5,152 bases of DNA from NCBI GenBank assembly GCA_014859805.1, contig JACUTN010000064.1:1-5152 (forward strand), read 5' to 3'. The notes under the pieces are model-generated. The model was given only the letters and a program-made list of their open reading frames with translations, searched no databases and was not told the origin of the DNA. The stretch is from Candidatus Bathyarchaeota archaeon. Its GTDB lineage: Archaea; Thermoproteota; Bathyarchaeia; Bathyarchaeales; Bathycorpusculaceae. Position numbers and translations under genes: made by a program. Each line of letters opens with the position of its first letter. Position 1 is the stretch's first letter. Below, one piece after another: positions 1-5,110 of this stretch.

Positions 1-726
1 GACATAGACACTAGGAAAAAAATCCCCCAACCTCAAGGTGACGTGCTTAAAGAGAAAGAATTCGTCTACACCTTAACCCTAGCAGATATGGACGAAATCA
101 ACGCCCGTCAAAGAATGGGAGGAGGAATTTTCTCTTTGTTCATGGGAGCTACAGCAACAAAAGAAATAGACACTGAAGTCCGCACAGCCGTGGATGAAGC
201 AGTCAAAAAAATGGTAGATGAAGAAAAAGCTTTCATCCACCCAGGCGTCTTATTCATTGACGACTCACACCTTCTAGATTTGGAAGCCTTCAGCTTCTTA
301 GGCAGAGCCATCGAAAGCGAACTCGTGCCAATCATCATTCTAGCCACAAACCGAGGCGTCACCACCATACGAGGCACCGACGTCAAAAGCCCCATGGGCT
401 TCCCTCTCGACCTCGTTGATCGCTCCGTAATCATAGGAACTGAAGACTACGATGCTGAAAGCATCCGCGAAATCCTAAAAATACGATCAAAAGAGGAAAA
501 AATAAACATTAAAGAAAACGCCTTAGAAAAAATCACAGAAGTAGGAGCTAAAACTTCTCTAAGATACTCGGTTCAACTGCTGAGTTTAGCAGCTCAAAAC
601 GCTAAAAGTGCCAAACACAAAGAGGTCACCATTGAAGATGTGGAAAGAGTCAGCAAACTCTTCATGGACGTCTCTGAAGCCACACAACACCTTAAAAAAT
701 ACGAAGACAAAATGATGTTTCACTGA
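1..726 (+). CDS. TIP49/RuvBL-family AAA+ ATPase, C-terminal part (5' end outside window)
   Basis: The frame is open from base 1, so this is a 5'-truncated gene; the GTG at 43 is only an internal codon. The 241 visible residues align by eye with eukaryotic RuvBL1/2 from the end of the domain II insertion onward. Landmarks, numbered from base 1, are a Walker B at residues 83-90 (VLFIDDSH), sensor I in ILATNRG (Asn117), the PLDLVDR segment whose Arg141 matches the arginine finger, and sensor II in SLRYSVQLL (Arg188). The Walker A would lie upstream of the window. The family forms hexameric DNA-stimulated ATPases that in eukaryotes serve chromatin remodelling and RNP assembly; the archaeal role is not established. 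The second Walker B acidic residue is Asp instead of the Glu of the eukaryotic DEVH motif. The C-terminal end looks complete. Family assignment is very secure; cellular role is not. Confidence 0.95.
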   Translation, partial: DIDTRKKIPQPQGDVLKEKEFVYTLTLADMDEINARQRMGGGIFSLFMGATATKEIDTEVRTAVDEAVKKMVDEEKAFIHPGVLFIDDSHLLDLEAFSFLGRAIESELVPIIILATNRGVTTIRGTDVKSPMGFPLDLVDRSVIIGTEDYDAESIREILKIRSKEEKINIKENALEKITEVGAKTSLRYSVQLLSLAAQNAKSAKHKEVTIEDVERVSKLFMDVSEATQHLKKYEDKMMFH

Positions 727-763
727 TACGCATGTACGTACGCTCAATCTTTATTCGAACATA

Positions 764-775
764 AAAACCTTTAAT
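764..775 (+). promoter_or_regulatory. Possible TATA-like promoter element for the 811-1113 gene
   Basis: An A/T-rich stretch (AAAACCTTTAAT) lies about 36-47 bases before the ATG at 811. A start 22-27 bases downstream would leave a short leader. The match to the archaeal TATA consensus is poor, and read-through from the upstream ATPase gene across the 84-base gap is equally possible. Confidence 0.25.
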
Positions 776-801
776 CTTCACAGACCTTTTCTTTAAGAGT
801 C

Positions 802-806
802 GTGAT
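802..806 (+). promoter_or_regulatory. Ribosome binding site GTGAT that decides the start of the next gene
   Basis: GTGAT is complementary to the ...AUCACC... stretch at the 3' end of archaeal 16S rRNA and sits 4 bases before ATG 811. The GTG inside it is also in frame and could be called as a start at 802. Its position as a Shine-Dalgarno element makes the ATG at 811 the better choice. Confidence 0.55.
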
Positions 807-810
807 TACA

Positions 811-1113
811 ATGCCAGAGCGTAAACACAAACATAAACCAGAAAGCTTCATCGAATTAGACACTGAAGAGCTAGGATTCGTCTTAGAGCCAACACAAATC
901 GAAGTCGGCTCAGGATACACGATTTCCGTGAGTTACGACGAAAATGAAAAACAAATAGTTGACGTGAAAACCTACGGAGAAGTTGACATCGCCAAGCTAC
1001 GAAGAGACATTGAACGGGCTTTTCCAAACGCCAAAATCCGACAGCTAAATCAAACGAGATCAGTAACTATTGTTAAAAGGCGTAGACGCAAACGCTCAAC
1101 CAAAAAGAAGTGA
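811..1113 (+). CDS. Conserved-looking hypothetical protein with basic C-terminal tail
   Basis: I do not recognise a named family for this 100-residue protein. It opens with a His/Lys-rich stretch (MPERKHKHK). The middle reads like a small alpha/beta fold: a strand at YTISVSYDE, a strand at QIVDVKTYG, a helix at DIAKLRRDIERAF, then strands at AKIRQL and SVTIVK. The last 13 residues (KRRRRKRSTKKK region) are almost all Lys or Arg, which suggests binding to nucleic acid or the ribosome. There are no cysteines, signal peptide or membrane segments. I chose ATG 811 because GTGAT lies 4 bases upstream; a GTG at 802 would add three residues. It follows the TIP49-type gene in the same direction after 84 bases, so co-transcription is possible but not shown. 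The balanced composition and lack of a competing frame make it likely to be real. Confidence 0.8.
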   Translation: MPERKHKHKPESFIELDTEELGFVLEPTQIEVGSGYTISVSYDENEKQIVDVKTYGEVDIAKLRRDIERAFPNAKIRQLNQTRSVTIVKRRRRKRSTKKK

Positions 1114-1343
1114 CCTTACAGAGTTTTCGCCCAAAAATCTAGATCACGATCTGAGATTAAAAATAAACTAATCAATCCTCATATAAATTTTCCTTTAGAA
1201 AAAGCAGAAACTAACATTCAACATAAGACTTTCCAGCAAGCTAGGAACTATTCGCAAGATCGATTGGTTTTTTAGCCTCTCCGAATTTGTGTACGCGCTT
1301 ATTTGACACTTTGGAAAAGTCCTCACAAAACGCCTCATATGCC
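1114..1343. other. Non-coding spacer between convergent genes
   Basis: No credible gene was found on either strand in this 230-base spacer between two convergent transcription units. It holds a small inverted repeat, AGATC-AC-GATCT (1141-1152), and a run of six T on the + strand (1268-1273) that could end the rightward transcript in the U-tract manner of archaea. On the - strand only short U4 tracts follow the amrS stop, so no terminator is called there. Confidence 0.5.
1268..1273 (+). terminator. Possible U-tract terminator of the rightward transcript
   Basis: Six consecutive T residues lie about 155 bases after the stop of the 811-1113 gene. Archaeal RNA polymerase can terminate on U-rich tracts without a hairpin. 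The distance and the single tract make this weak. Confidence 0.25.
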
Positions 1344-2396
1344 TTATCGCTTAACAAGTTCTCCCGTCATGGAAATGTGAGTCCCACATTTTGGGCATCT
1401 CTTGTCTTCAGTTATCGCATATTTCACTACGTAACATCCGTATCTTCTAACGAGTTTTTCTCCGCAGTTTGGACAATACGTGTTCTCATACCTATGTCCA
1501 GAAACATTTCCCACGTACGGATATTGCACTCCAGCCTTTTTCGCCATCTCGTAAGCTTTCTCCAAAGTTTCAACTTTTGTGGGTGGATTGTTGAATTTGT
1601 AGGCTGGAAAATACCGAGTGAAATGCAAAGGGGTTTTAGCTCCAACCTCTTTAAGATGCTTTTCAATAACCCACCGCAAAGCTGCTTCTTCATCATTAAC
1701 GTTTCTAACAACTAAATTAACAATCTCCACATGCAACCCAAGTTTTTTGGCTTCTCGGGCGGTTCTCCAAATCTTCTCCACATCAGCGCCTCCACAATGT
1801 TCCTCATACGTTTCATTGCAGCCTTTTATGTCTATTTTTAGCCCGTCCATTCCAGCCTCACGAAGTGCGTTAAGAGTTTCCAAGGTCATGTAGCCGTTTG
1901 AAACGTAACAGCAATATTTTATCCCCCTCGACTTACCCAATTTGAACAAGGGAATTGCCCATTCAGAAAGTAACGTGGGTTCTTGAAAGCTCGCACATAA
2001 ACCGGTATCACCGTTATAAATGGCTAATTTAACAACTTTTTCAGGCGGATAATAAATCGCCTTAGTCGGTTCAGGTCTGACCTTCGAAAGATGAAAATTT
2101 TGACACCACACGCAGTTTAGGTTACAGGACCACGTTGAAAATGTAAGGGCTGTTGAACCAGGCCAGTAATGAAAAAACGGTTTAATTTCTATGGGGCGAC
2201 TTTCAATCGCACTTATATCGCCATAAACAAGCGTGTACAGCTTGCCATCTATGTTTATTCGTGTTCCACAGAATCCTTTTGCACCTTGTGGAATTTCACA
2301 TCTTCTTTCACACAAGCTACATTTGACTTTTCCATTTCTCAGCTTTTCATAGAAAAGTGCTTCTCGAACCGTTGGGCAGGCGGTTAAGCTAGACAT
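1344..2396 (-). CDS. amrS: AmmeMemoRadiSam-type radical SAM enzyme
   Basis: This 350-residue radical SAM protein is of the kind linked in other genomes to Memo and AMMECR1. The 4Fe-4S motif is CNLNCVWC (CxxxCxxC, Cys91, 95 and 98). Before it is an N-terminal cysteine cluster (Cys26, 29, 33 and 43, in KCSLCERRC and GFCGTR) followed by GKLYTLVYG and the KPFFHYWPGS stretch typical of the family. After the barrel come FTRYFP, YVGNVSGHRYENTYCPNCG and a second CPKCG, forming a C-terminal zinc-ribbon-like pair (Cys308/311 and 334/337). The reaction and substrate are not established for the family. The frame is open to a TTG at 2474 inside thiL, but family similarity begins near VREALFYEKL, so the ATG at 2396 is preferred; it gives a 34-base gap after thiL. 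No strong ribosome site precedes it. Co-transcription with thiL is likely. Neither Memo nor AMMECR1 is in the window. Confidence 0.93.
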   Translation of the reverse strand: MSSLTACPTVREALFYEKLRNGKVKCSLCERRCEIPQGAKGFCGTRINIDGKLYTLVYGDISAIESRPIEIKPFFHYWPGSTALTFSTWSCNLNCVWCQNFHLSKVRPEPTKAIYYPPEKVVKLAIYNGDTGLCASFQEPTLLSEWAIPLFKLGKSRGIKYCCYVSNGYMTLETLNALREAGMDGLKIDIKGCNETYEEHCGGADVEKIWRTAREAKKLGLHVEIVNLVVRNVNDEEAALRWVIEKHLKEVGAKTPLHFTRYFPAYKFNNPPTKVETLEKAYEMAKKAGVQYPYVGNVSGHRYENTYCPNCGEKLVRRYGCYVVKYAITEDKRCPKCGTHISMTGELVKR

Positions 2397-2430
2397 TAAG
2401 ATTCGATCAATATTGTGTTTTACTTCGCAA

Positions 2431-3432
2431 TTAAACCTTGACTCTTTTGAAGTGCTCCCAACCCCGAGGCTCAATTAAGCTTCTTTTATCGTCAATTTCT
2501 AACAGAACCTGTTTTTCAGCAGTAACCTTTCCAATTGGCAAGAGTTTTCCACCAACCCTTTCAACAGCCTTTTCCACCTTCTCCCAAAACTTAGGCTTTA
2601 TCGTTAACACAAGTTCGTACTCTTCTCCTCCATAAAGCGTCAACTCTAACGGCTCTAGCTCATTGATTCTTGCGAATCTTCTCACCTCTTTGGCTGTTGG
2701 AAGACTGTTAATTAGAAAGCCAACATTGCTTGCCTTTGCAATTTCATGAAGACTCCATGCCAAACCGTCACTTGAATCTATGGATGCTGAAACTGCTTTT
2801 GTTTGGCTTAAGATCAAGCCTTCTTTTAAGCGGGCATGAGGCATCAAAACCGAATCAACAAGAATTTTGCCAATTTTCTTGGGTGTCTCTAAACCTTCAA
2901 CTAGAATTTTTAAGCCAGCGGCAGTTTTTCCAAAAACACCTGTCACTGCAACTAAATCGTCTGGTTTTGCTCCACTCCGCAACATTAACGTGTTCTTTTT
3001 AGCTGTTCCAAAAAGTGAAATGCTAATTACCAAGTCTGAGGCTTCGTTTGTGTCTCCGCCGATAATGTATGCGTCATATTCGCGTGCCCCAGCATTCAAA
3101 CCTTTTCCAATTTGTTCAGCATTCTTCGCTGTTGCCAAGTTTTTGGGAAGCCCAAGGGAAACAAGCATGGCTATCGGTTTTACACCTTTTGCGGCGAAAT
3201 CGCTAACGTTCATGACAACAGCCTTGCGACAAGCTTGCCAGACACTCATACCTGGCGGAACATCAGTTTTATCCACAAGCATGTCCGTCTTCAACACGAT
3301 AAGATTCTCTCTGCCAATTTCCACAGCGGAGACGTCATCACCGAAAGGAACAGGCATTTTAGGCATTACATCCAAATTTTTCCAGATAGTGTCGATAATT
3401 TCACGTTCACCGAATCTTTTTGAAATGGACAT
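2431..3432 (-). CDS. thiL: Thiamine-monophosphate kinase
   Basis: ThiL phosphorylates thiamine monophosphate with ATP to give thiamine diphosphate, the last step of cofactor synthesis in the cytosol. The 333-residue product has the usual length and motifs of the PurM/ThiL-like ATP-binding fold: PFGDDVSAV (GDD at 31-33) for Mg-ATP, LKTDMLVD (TD at 49-50), the RKAVVMNVSDFAAKG helix (68-83), IIGGDTN (GGDT at 125-128), DSSDGL (219-224), GGEEYEL (258-264) and PRGWEHF near the C-terminus. The acidic metal- and nucleotide-binding residues all appear intact. The frame continues 54 codons further upstream to 3594. That extension is Phe/Lys-rich, unlike the family, and runs into the tRNA promoter; a GGGTGA ribosome site 4 bases before ATG 3432 fixes the start. 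It is the first gene of a probable thiL-amrS operon. Confidence 0.96.
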   Translation of the reverse strand: MSISKRFGEREIIDTIWKNLDVMPKMPVPFGDDVSAVEIGRENLIVLKTDMLVDKTDVPPGMSVWQACRKAVVMNVSDFAAKGVKPIAMLVSLGLPKNLATAKNAEQIGKGLNAGAREYDAYIIGGDTNEASDLVISISLFGTAKKNTLMLRSGAKPDDLVAVTGVFGKTAAGLKILVEGLETPKKIGKILVDSVLMPHARLKEGLILSQTKAVSASIDSSDGLAWSLHEIAKASNVGFLINSLPTAKEVRRFARINELEPLELTLYGGEEYELVLTIKPKFWEKVEKAVERVGGKLLPIGKVTAEKQVLLEIDDKRSLIEPRGWEHFKRVKV

Positions 3433-3436
3433 TTTT

Positions 3437-3442
3437 TCACCC
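3437..3442 (-). promoter_or_regulatory. Ribosome binding site GGGTGA of thiL
   Basis: Read on the - strand, GGGTGA ends 4 bases before ATG 3432. It contains GGTGA, which pairs with the archaeal 16S 3' end. It decides between this start and the longer open frame reaching 3594. Confidence 0.7.
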
Positions 3443-3465
3443 GAGGTGTTAGAATATTCGTGTTC

Positions 3466-3475
3466 GCTTTTAAAG
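3466..3475 (-). promoter_or_regulatory. TATA-like box of the thiL-amrS operon
   Basis: CTTTAAAAGC on the - strand is centred near 3471. A start 22-27 bases downstream would fall near 3446, leaving a leader of about 14 bases that just includes the GGGTGA site. The fit of TATA, start and ribosome site supports it, but the leader is then too short for a riboswitch. Confidence 0.5.
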
Positions 3476-3535
3476 ATAGCACTATTTATTTTCCAGAATT
3501 TCAGTTTGATTTTGAGGTTTGAGCGGAACAGTTGT

Positions 3536-3567
3536 TGAAAAAAGACTTCACATATGAAAAAGACTTT
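3536..3567. repeat. Tandem near-identical 13-base direct repeats in the thiL/tRNA spacer
   Basis: TGAAAAAAGACTT (3536-3548) and TGAAAAAGACTTT (3555-3567) are spaced 19 bases start to start, close to two helical turns. They are flanked by an inverted pair, GTTGAAA (3534-3540) and TTTCAAC (3565-3571). They lie between the divergent promoters of thiL and the tRNA. An operator is possible; A-rich chance similarity is the alternative. Confidence 0.35.
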
Positions 3568-3593
3568 CAACTTTGCTTTTTGTTTTCCGAACA

Positions 3594-3600
3594 TTTAAAA
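3594..3600 (+). promoter_or_regulatory. TATA-like box of the tRNA-Thr gene
   Basis: TTTAAAA lies 31-37 bases before the first tRNA base, so transcription would start some 5-10 bases ahead of the mature 5' end. This is the usual layout of archaeal tRNA genes. Confidence 0.5.
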
Positions 3601-3630
3601 TCTGCGTTTCATCAATCACTTAATAGATGT

Positions 3631-3704
3631 GCCTCGGTGGCTCAGCCCGGTAGAGCGGCAGCCTCGTAAGCTGTTGGCCGCGGGTTCAAATCCCGCCCGA
3701 GGCT
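3631..3704 (+). tRNA. tRNA-Thr (anticodon CGU)
   Basis: A complete 74-base cloverleaf can be folded by hand. The acceptor stem is GCCTCGG (3631-3637) with CCGAGGC (3697-3703). The D stem is GCTC/GAGC (3640-3643 with 3653-3656). The anticodon stem is GCAGC/GCTGT with one G-U pair, the loop CTCGTAA carries anticodon CGT (3665-3667), and there is a five-base variable loop. The T arm is GCGGG-TTCAAAT-CCCGC (3680-3696). The discriminator is T3704, the base normal for archaeal threonine tRNAs. There is no intron and CCA is not encoded. The tRNA reads ACG codons. A T-rich stretch (3704-3707) follows directly. The convergent methyltransferase frame runs antisense through 63 of its 74 bases. Confidence 0.97.
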
Positions 3705-4499
3705 TTTCGCCTTGCTTAATCTTCTAGTTTTCACACACTCCTGTGTCAGATAGATTATGAAACAGGGTATTCTTGAGCATTTATCATAATGCCCTGGATC
3801 GCTTTTTTTGAGGTCTTCTCCAGACTTAGGTTCAACGATTTTCAGGATTTTGAAGCCTGCATCAGCGATCATGTTAACGCATTGTTCAATTGTTTGCGTA
3901 TGGTATTCGAGAGTGATAGTGTGTTCTGCATCATAGTTTATTTGCCATTTCTTTTTTTCTCGTGAGAAATAATCTTCGACAATCCTAGGTGTCCCGATTT
4001 TGTCACTTTTCCAGTGTCCCTTTGCCTCAAGTGTTGGATGTGTGTCTGAGATTAAAAGTAGCCCGCTAGGTTTTAGGACTCTTGCTGCCTCTTTAATTAT
4101 TTTTTCGTTCAAGATTGCGAGGATTATGACGGCTATGTCAAAAGAATTATCTGGACAACGTATTAAGTGAGCGTCTGCTTTCTGTAACGTTAACTTGACA
4201 TCCGCCATTTTAGCGTTGTTTCTAGCTTTGTCCAGCATCTTTTGAGAAAGATCTATACCGAGAACGTTGGCTCCTCTTTTTGCGAATTCCACAGAATAGT
4301 TGCCTGGACCGCAACCAATGTCTATCAAGCTCTTCCCACGAAGATTGCCTAGAAGATCTAAAATGGCTGGCAGCTGAATCTTGAATTCGTAGGAACCTTT
4401 TTTCCTTGCCGAGTACCAATTGGCGAGTTTATCCCAGGCTTCTTCAGCTTCCTCAGCTATATCGTAATTGTAGACCGCGAATTTTTCATTGTTGCTCAA
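3642..4499 (-). CDS. Class I SAM-dependent methyltransferase, 3' end overlapping tRNA-Thr
   Basis: The open frame gives 285 residues with a Rossmann-type methyltransferase core. Motif I is LIDIGCGPGNYS (58-69), the ribose-binding acidic strand ends in GIDLS (81-85), an acidic residue sits in KADA (107-110), SFDIAVIILAIL (119-130) is the motif II strand, and LKPSGLLLISD (142-152) is motif III. It resembles the Methyltransf_11/25 group; small molecules such as quinones, or proteins, are possible substrates, but nothing here names one. The start is TTG 4499, with GGAGG 9 bases upstream and stops TAA and TGA just before it in frame. The final strand, CFIIYLTQ, ends near residue 253. The last 20 residues (266-285) are encoded antisense to the tRNA, a peptide unlikely to be functional. 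A GTGTGTG run at 3732-3738 could mark a frameshift. It is probably a single-gene unit. Confidence 0.88.
   Translation of the reverse strand: MSNNEKFAVYNYDIAEEAEEAWDKLANWYSARKKGSYEFKIQLPAILDLLGNLRGKSLIDIGCGPGNYSVEFAKRGANVLGIDLSQKMLDKARNNAKMADVKLTLQKADAHLIRCPDNSFDIAVIILAILNEKIIKEAARVLKPSGLLLISDTHPTLEAKGHWKSDKIGTPRIVEDYFSREKKKWQINYDAEHTITLEYHTQTIEQCVNMIADAGFKILKIVEPKSGEDLKKSDPGHYDKCSRIPCFIIYLTQECVKTRRLSKAKSLGRDLNPRPTAYEAAALPG
3704..3707 (+). terminator. Short T-tract after the tRNA
   Basis: Four T residues immediately follow the acceptor stem, a common minimal stop signal for archaeal tRNA transcripts. The first T is also the discriminator base. The tract is short, so confidence is low. Confidence 0.3.
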
Positions 4500-4508
4500 T
4501 TATCAAGG

Positions 4509-4513
4509 CCTCC
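4509..4513 (-). promoter_or_regulatory. Ribosome binding site GGAGG of the methyltransferase
   Basis: GGAGG on the - strand ends 9 bases before TTG 4499. No ATG or GTG occurs near the start in this frame and in-frame stops lie directly upstream, so this site supports an unusual TTG start. An ATG overlapping it (4513-4515) opens only a 9-codon frame. Confidence 0.6.
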
Positions 4514-4535
4514 ATAAAATTGCTAGATAATTATT

Positions 4536-4544
4536 GATATAAAG
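4536..4544 (-). promoter_or_regulatory. TATA box of the methyltransferase gene
   Basis: CTTTATATC on the - strand is a good archaeal TATA match. A start some 25 bases downstream falls near 4513, giving a roughly 15-base leader that carries the GGAGG site. Confidence 0.55.
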
Positions 4545-4563
4545 ATTTAGAGGACCTAAGGAG

Positions 4564-4580
4564 TCACAGTGTTTCTGTGA
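4564..4580. repeat. Perfect 6-base inverted repeat with 5-base spacer
   Basis: TCACAG and CTGTGA are exact reverse complements around TGTTT. The element sits about 20 bases upstream of the methyltransferase TATA box, so it could be an operator or a small RNA hairpin. Its length makes chance occurrence possible. Confidence 0.4.
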
Positions 4581-4714
4581 TCGCGTAGGCAATTCGAAGT
4601 CAGAAAGACTTTTTAGTGTGTAACAAAATTCATGGAGAAACATGGCTCGTTAGGAGCTCTTCGATTTTATGGAGTGAGGATTTCTGTATTTTTGTTGTAC
4701 GCGTAAAAAGAAAA

Positions 4715-4725
4715 GTTTATTAAAT
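4715..4725 (+). promoter_or_regulatory. TATA-like region of the cysteine-rich protein gene
   Basis: TTTATTAAATA, preceded by a purine-rich AAAAG that could serve as a BRE, lies 50-60 bases before ATG 4775. Transcription would start near 4745-4750 with a leader of roughly 25-30 bases. Other A/T-rich hexamers nearby make the exact box uncertain. Confidence 0.4.
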
Positions 4726-4774
4726 ATTAATATTAGCGATATGTAATAGAAGTAAATTACAAAAGGGACGAGCT

Positions 4775-5110
4775 ATGCATTTACACTCTCACAAGGAAAG
4801 ACTGAAGTGCCCGTACAACGGGTGTGGTAAAAGCTTTGATAAGCCGACGGTTTTGACTGATTTGTCTGCGATACCGAGGGAGAGTTATTATGCTTGTCCT
4901 TACTGCAACTCAAAAATAGACATACTTGTGGATGGCATGAAGATTGTTGGGGTTAGGGCAACTGAATATCCGAAAGTTTTCGATTCACCAACGAAATGTG
5001 CCCATTATTTTGGTTTTTTGGACGCGCTTCCAAAGGACGCTGCTATCCCAGATGAATGTCTAATTTGCCCAAAGGTGCTTCAGTGCAGCGTTAGAGGAAG
5101 AAGACGATAA
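4775..5110 (+). CDS. Small protein with N-terminal zinc ribbon and C-terminal four-Cys module
   Basis: This 111-residue soluble protein has no function I can name, but two metal-binding modules are plain. The first pairs CPYNGC (Cys12, Cys17) with CPYC (Cys41, Cys44), a C-x4-C-x23-C-x2-C zinc-ribbon arrangement. The second is KCAHYFGFL (Cys75, His77) followed by IPDECLICPKVLQC (Cys95, Cys98 and Cys104), that is C-x19-C-x2-C-x5-C. The CxxCxxxxxC end resembles motifs I recall from archaeal proteins of unknown role, and the spacing equals that of the Fe-S cysteines at the C-terminus of Cas4-type nucleases; no nuclease residues are seen, so only the metal site is comparable. It ends in RGRRR. ATG 4775 is the only sensible start, with just a weak GGGACGAG upstream. 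It could act as a nucleic-acid- or protein-binding regulator. No partner gene is visible downstream before the window ends. Confidence 0.85.
   Translation: MHLHSHKERLKCPYNGCGKSFDKPTVLTDLSAIPRESYYACPYCNSKIDILVDGMKIVGVRATEYPKVFDSPTKCAHYFGFLDALPKDAAIPDECLICPKVLQCSVRGRRR

Larger units (their letters stand above)
4545..4774. other. Divergent intergenic region with two inverted repeats
   Basis: No convincing protein gene is seen between the divergent methyltransferase and cysteine-rich protein genes. Two small inverted repeats are visible: TCACAG-TGTTT-CTGTGA (4564-4580), and AAGTC-AGAAA-GACTT followed by TTT (4597-4614), the second shaped like a hairpin terminator on the + strand. The right end is A/T-rich and carries the probable promoter of the rightward gene. 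A 24-codon ATG frame at 4632-4706 has no ribosome site and is not called. Confidence 0.5.

Noticed and set aside
708..726. ATGATGT...CTGA as C and D boxes of a guide RNA
   Set aside because: Only a few bases separate the two boxes, leaving no room for a guide, and the stretch is the coding end of the ATPase gene.
734..741. GTACGTAC palindrome after the TIP49 gene
   Set aside because: It is only 8 bases, not repeated at a meaningful spacing, and not positioned as a terminator or promoter.
1138..1170. CTGAGA-containing stretch as a possible TPP riboswitch near the thiL operon
   Set aside because: It lies downstream of the operon, lacks the other conserved THI-box segments, and the thiL leader itself appears to be only about 14 bases long.
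1287..1715. + strand open frame (142 codons) over the 3' end of amrS
   Set aside because: It lies opposite the zinc-ribbon end of amrS, is Phe/Ser-rich, has no ribosome site and shows no domain signature.
2397..2474. Longer amrS starting at TTG 2474 inside thiL
   Set aside because: The extra 26 residues show no family similarity, TTG is a poor start here without a ribosome site, and family-like sequence begins just after the ATG at 2396.
2867..3538. Long + strand open frame (223 codons) opposite thiL
   Set aside because: It is antisense to a gene with clear ThiL motifs, has no recognisable protein features and a Phe/Ser-rich composition typical of reverse-strand shadows.
3433..3594. 54-residue N-terminal extension of thiL
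   Set aside because: It is Phe/Lys-rich, unlike the family, overlaps the tRNA promoter, and a GGGTGA site sits right before the internal ATG at 3432, where the ThiL family start is expected.
4632..4706. 24-codon ATG frame (MEKHGSLGALRFYG...) in the divergent spacer
   Set aside because: It has no ribosome site and no recognisable feature, and frames of this size are common by chance.
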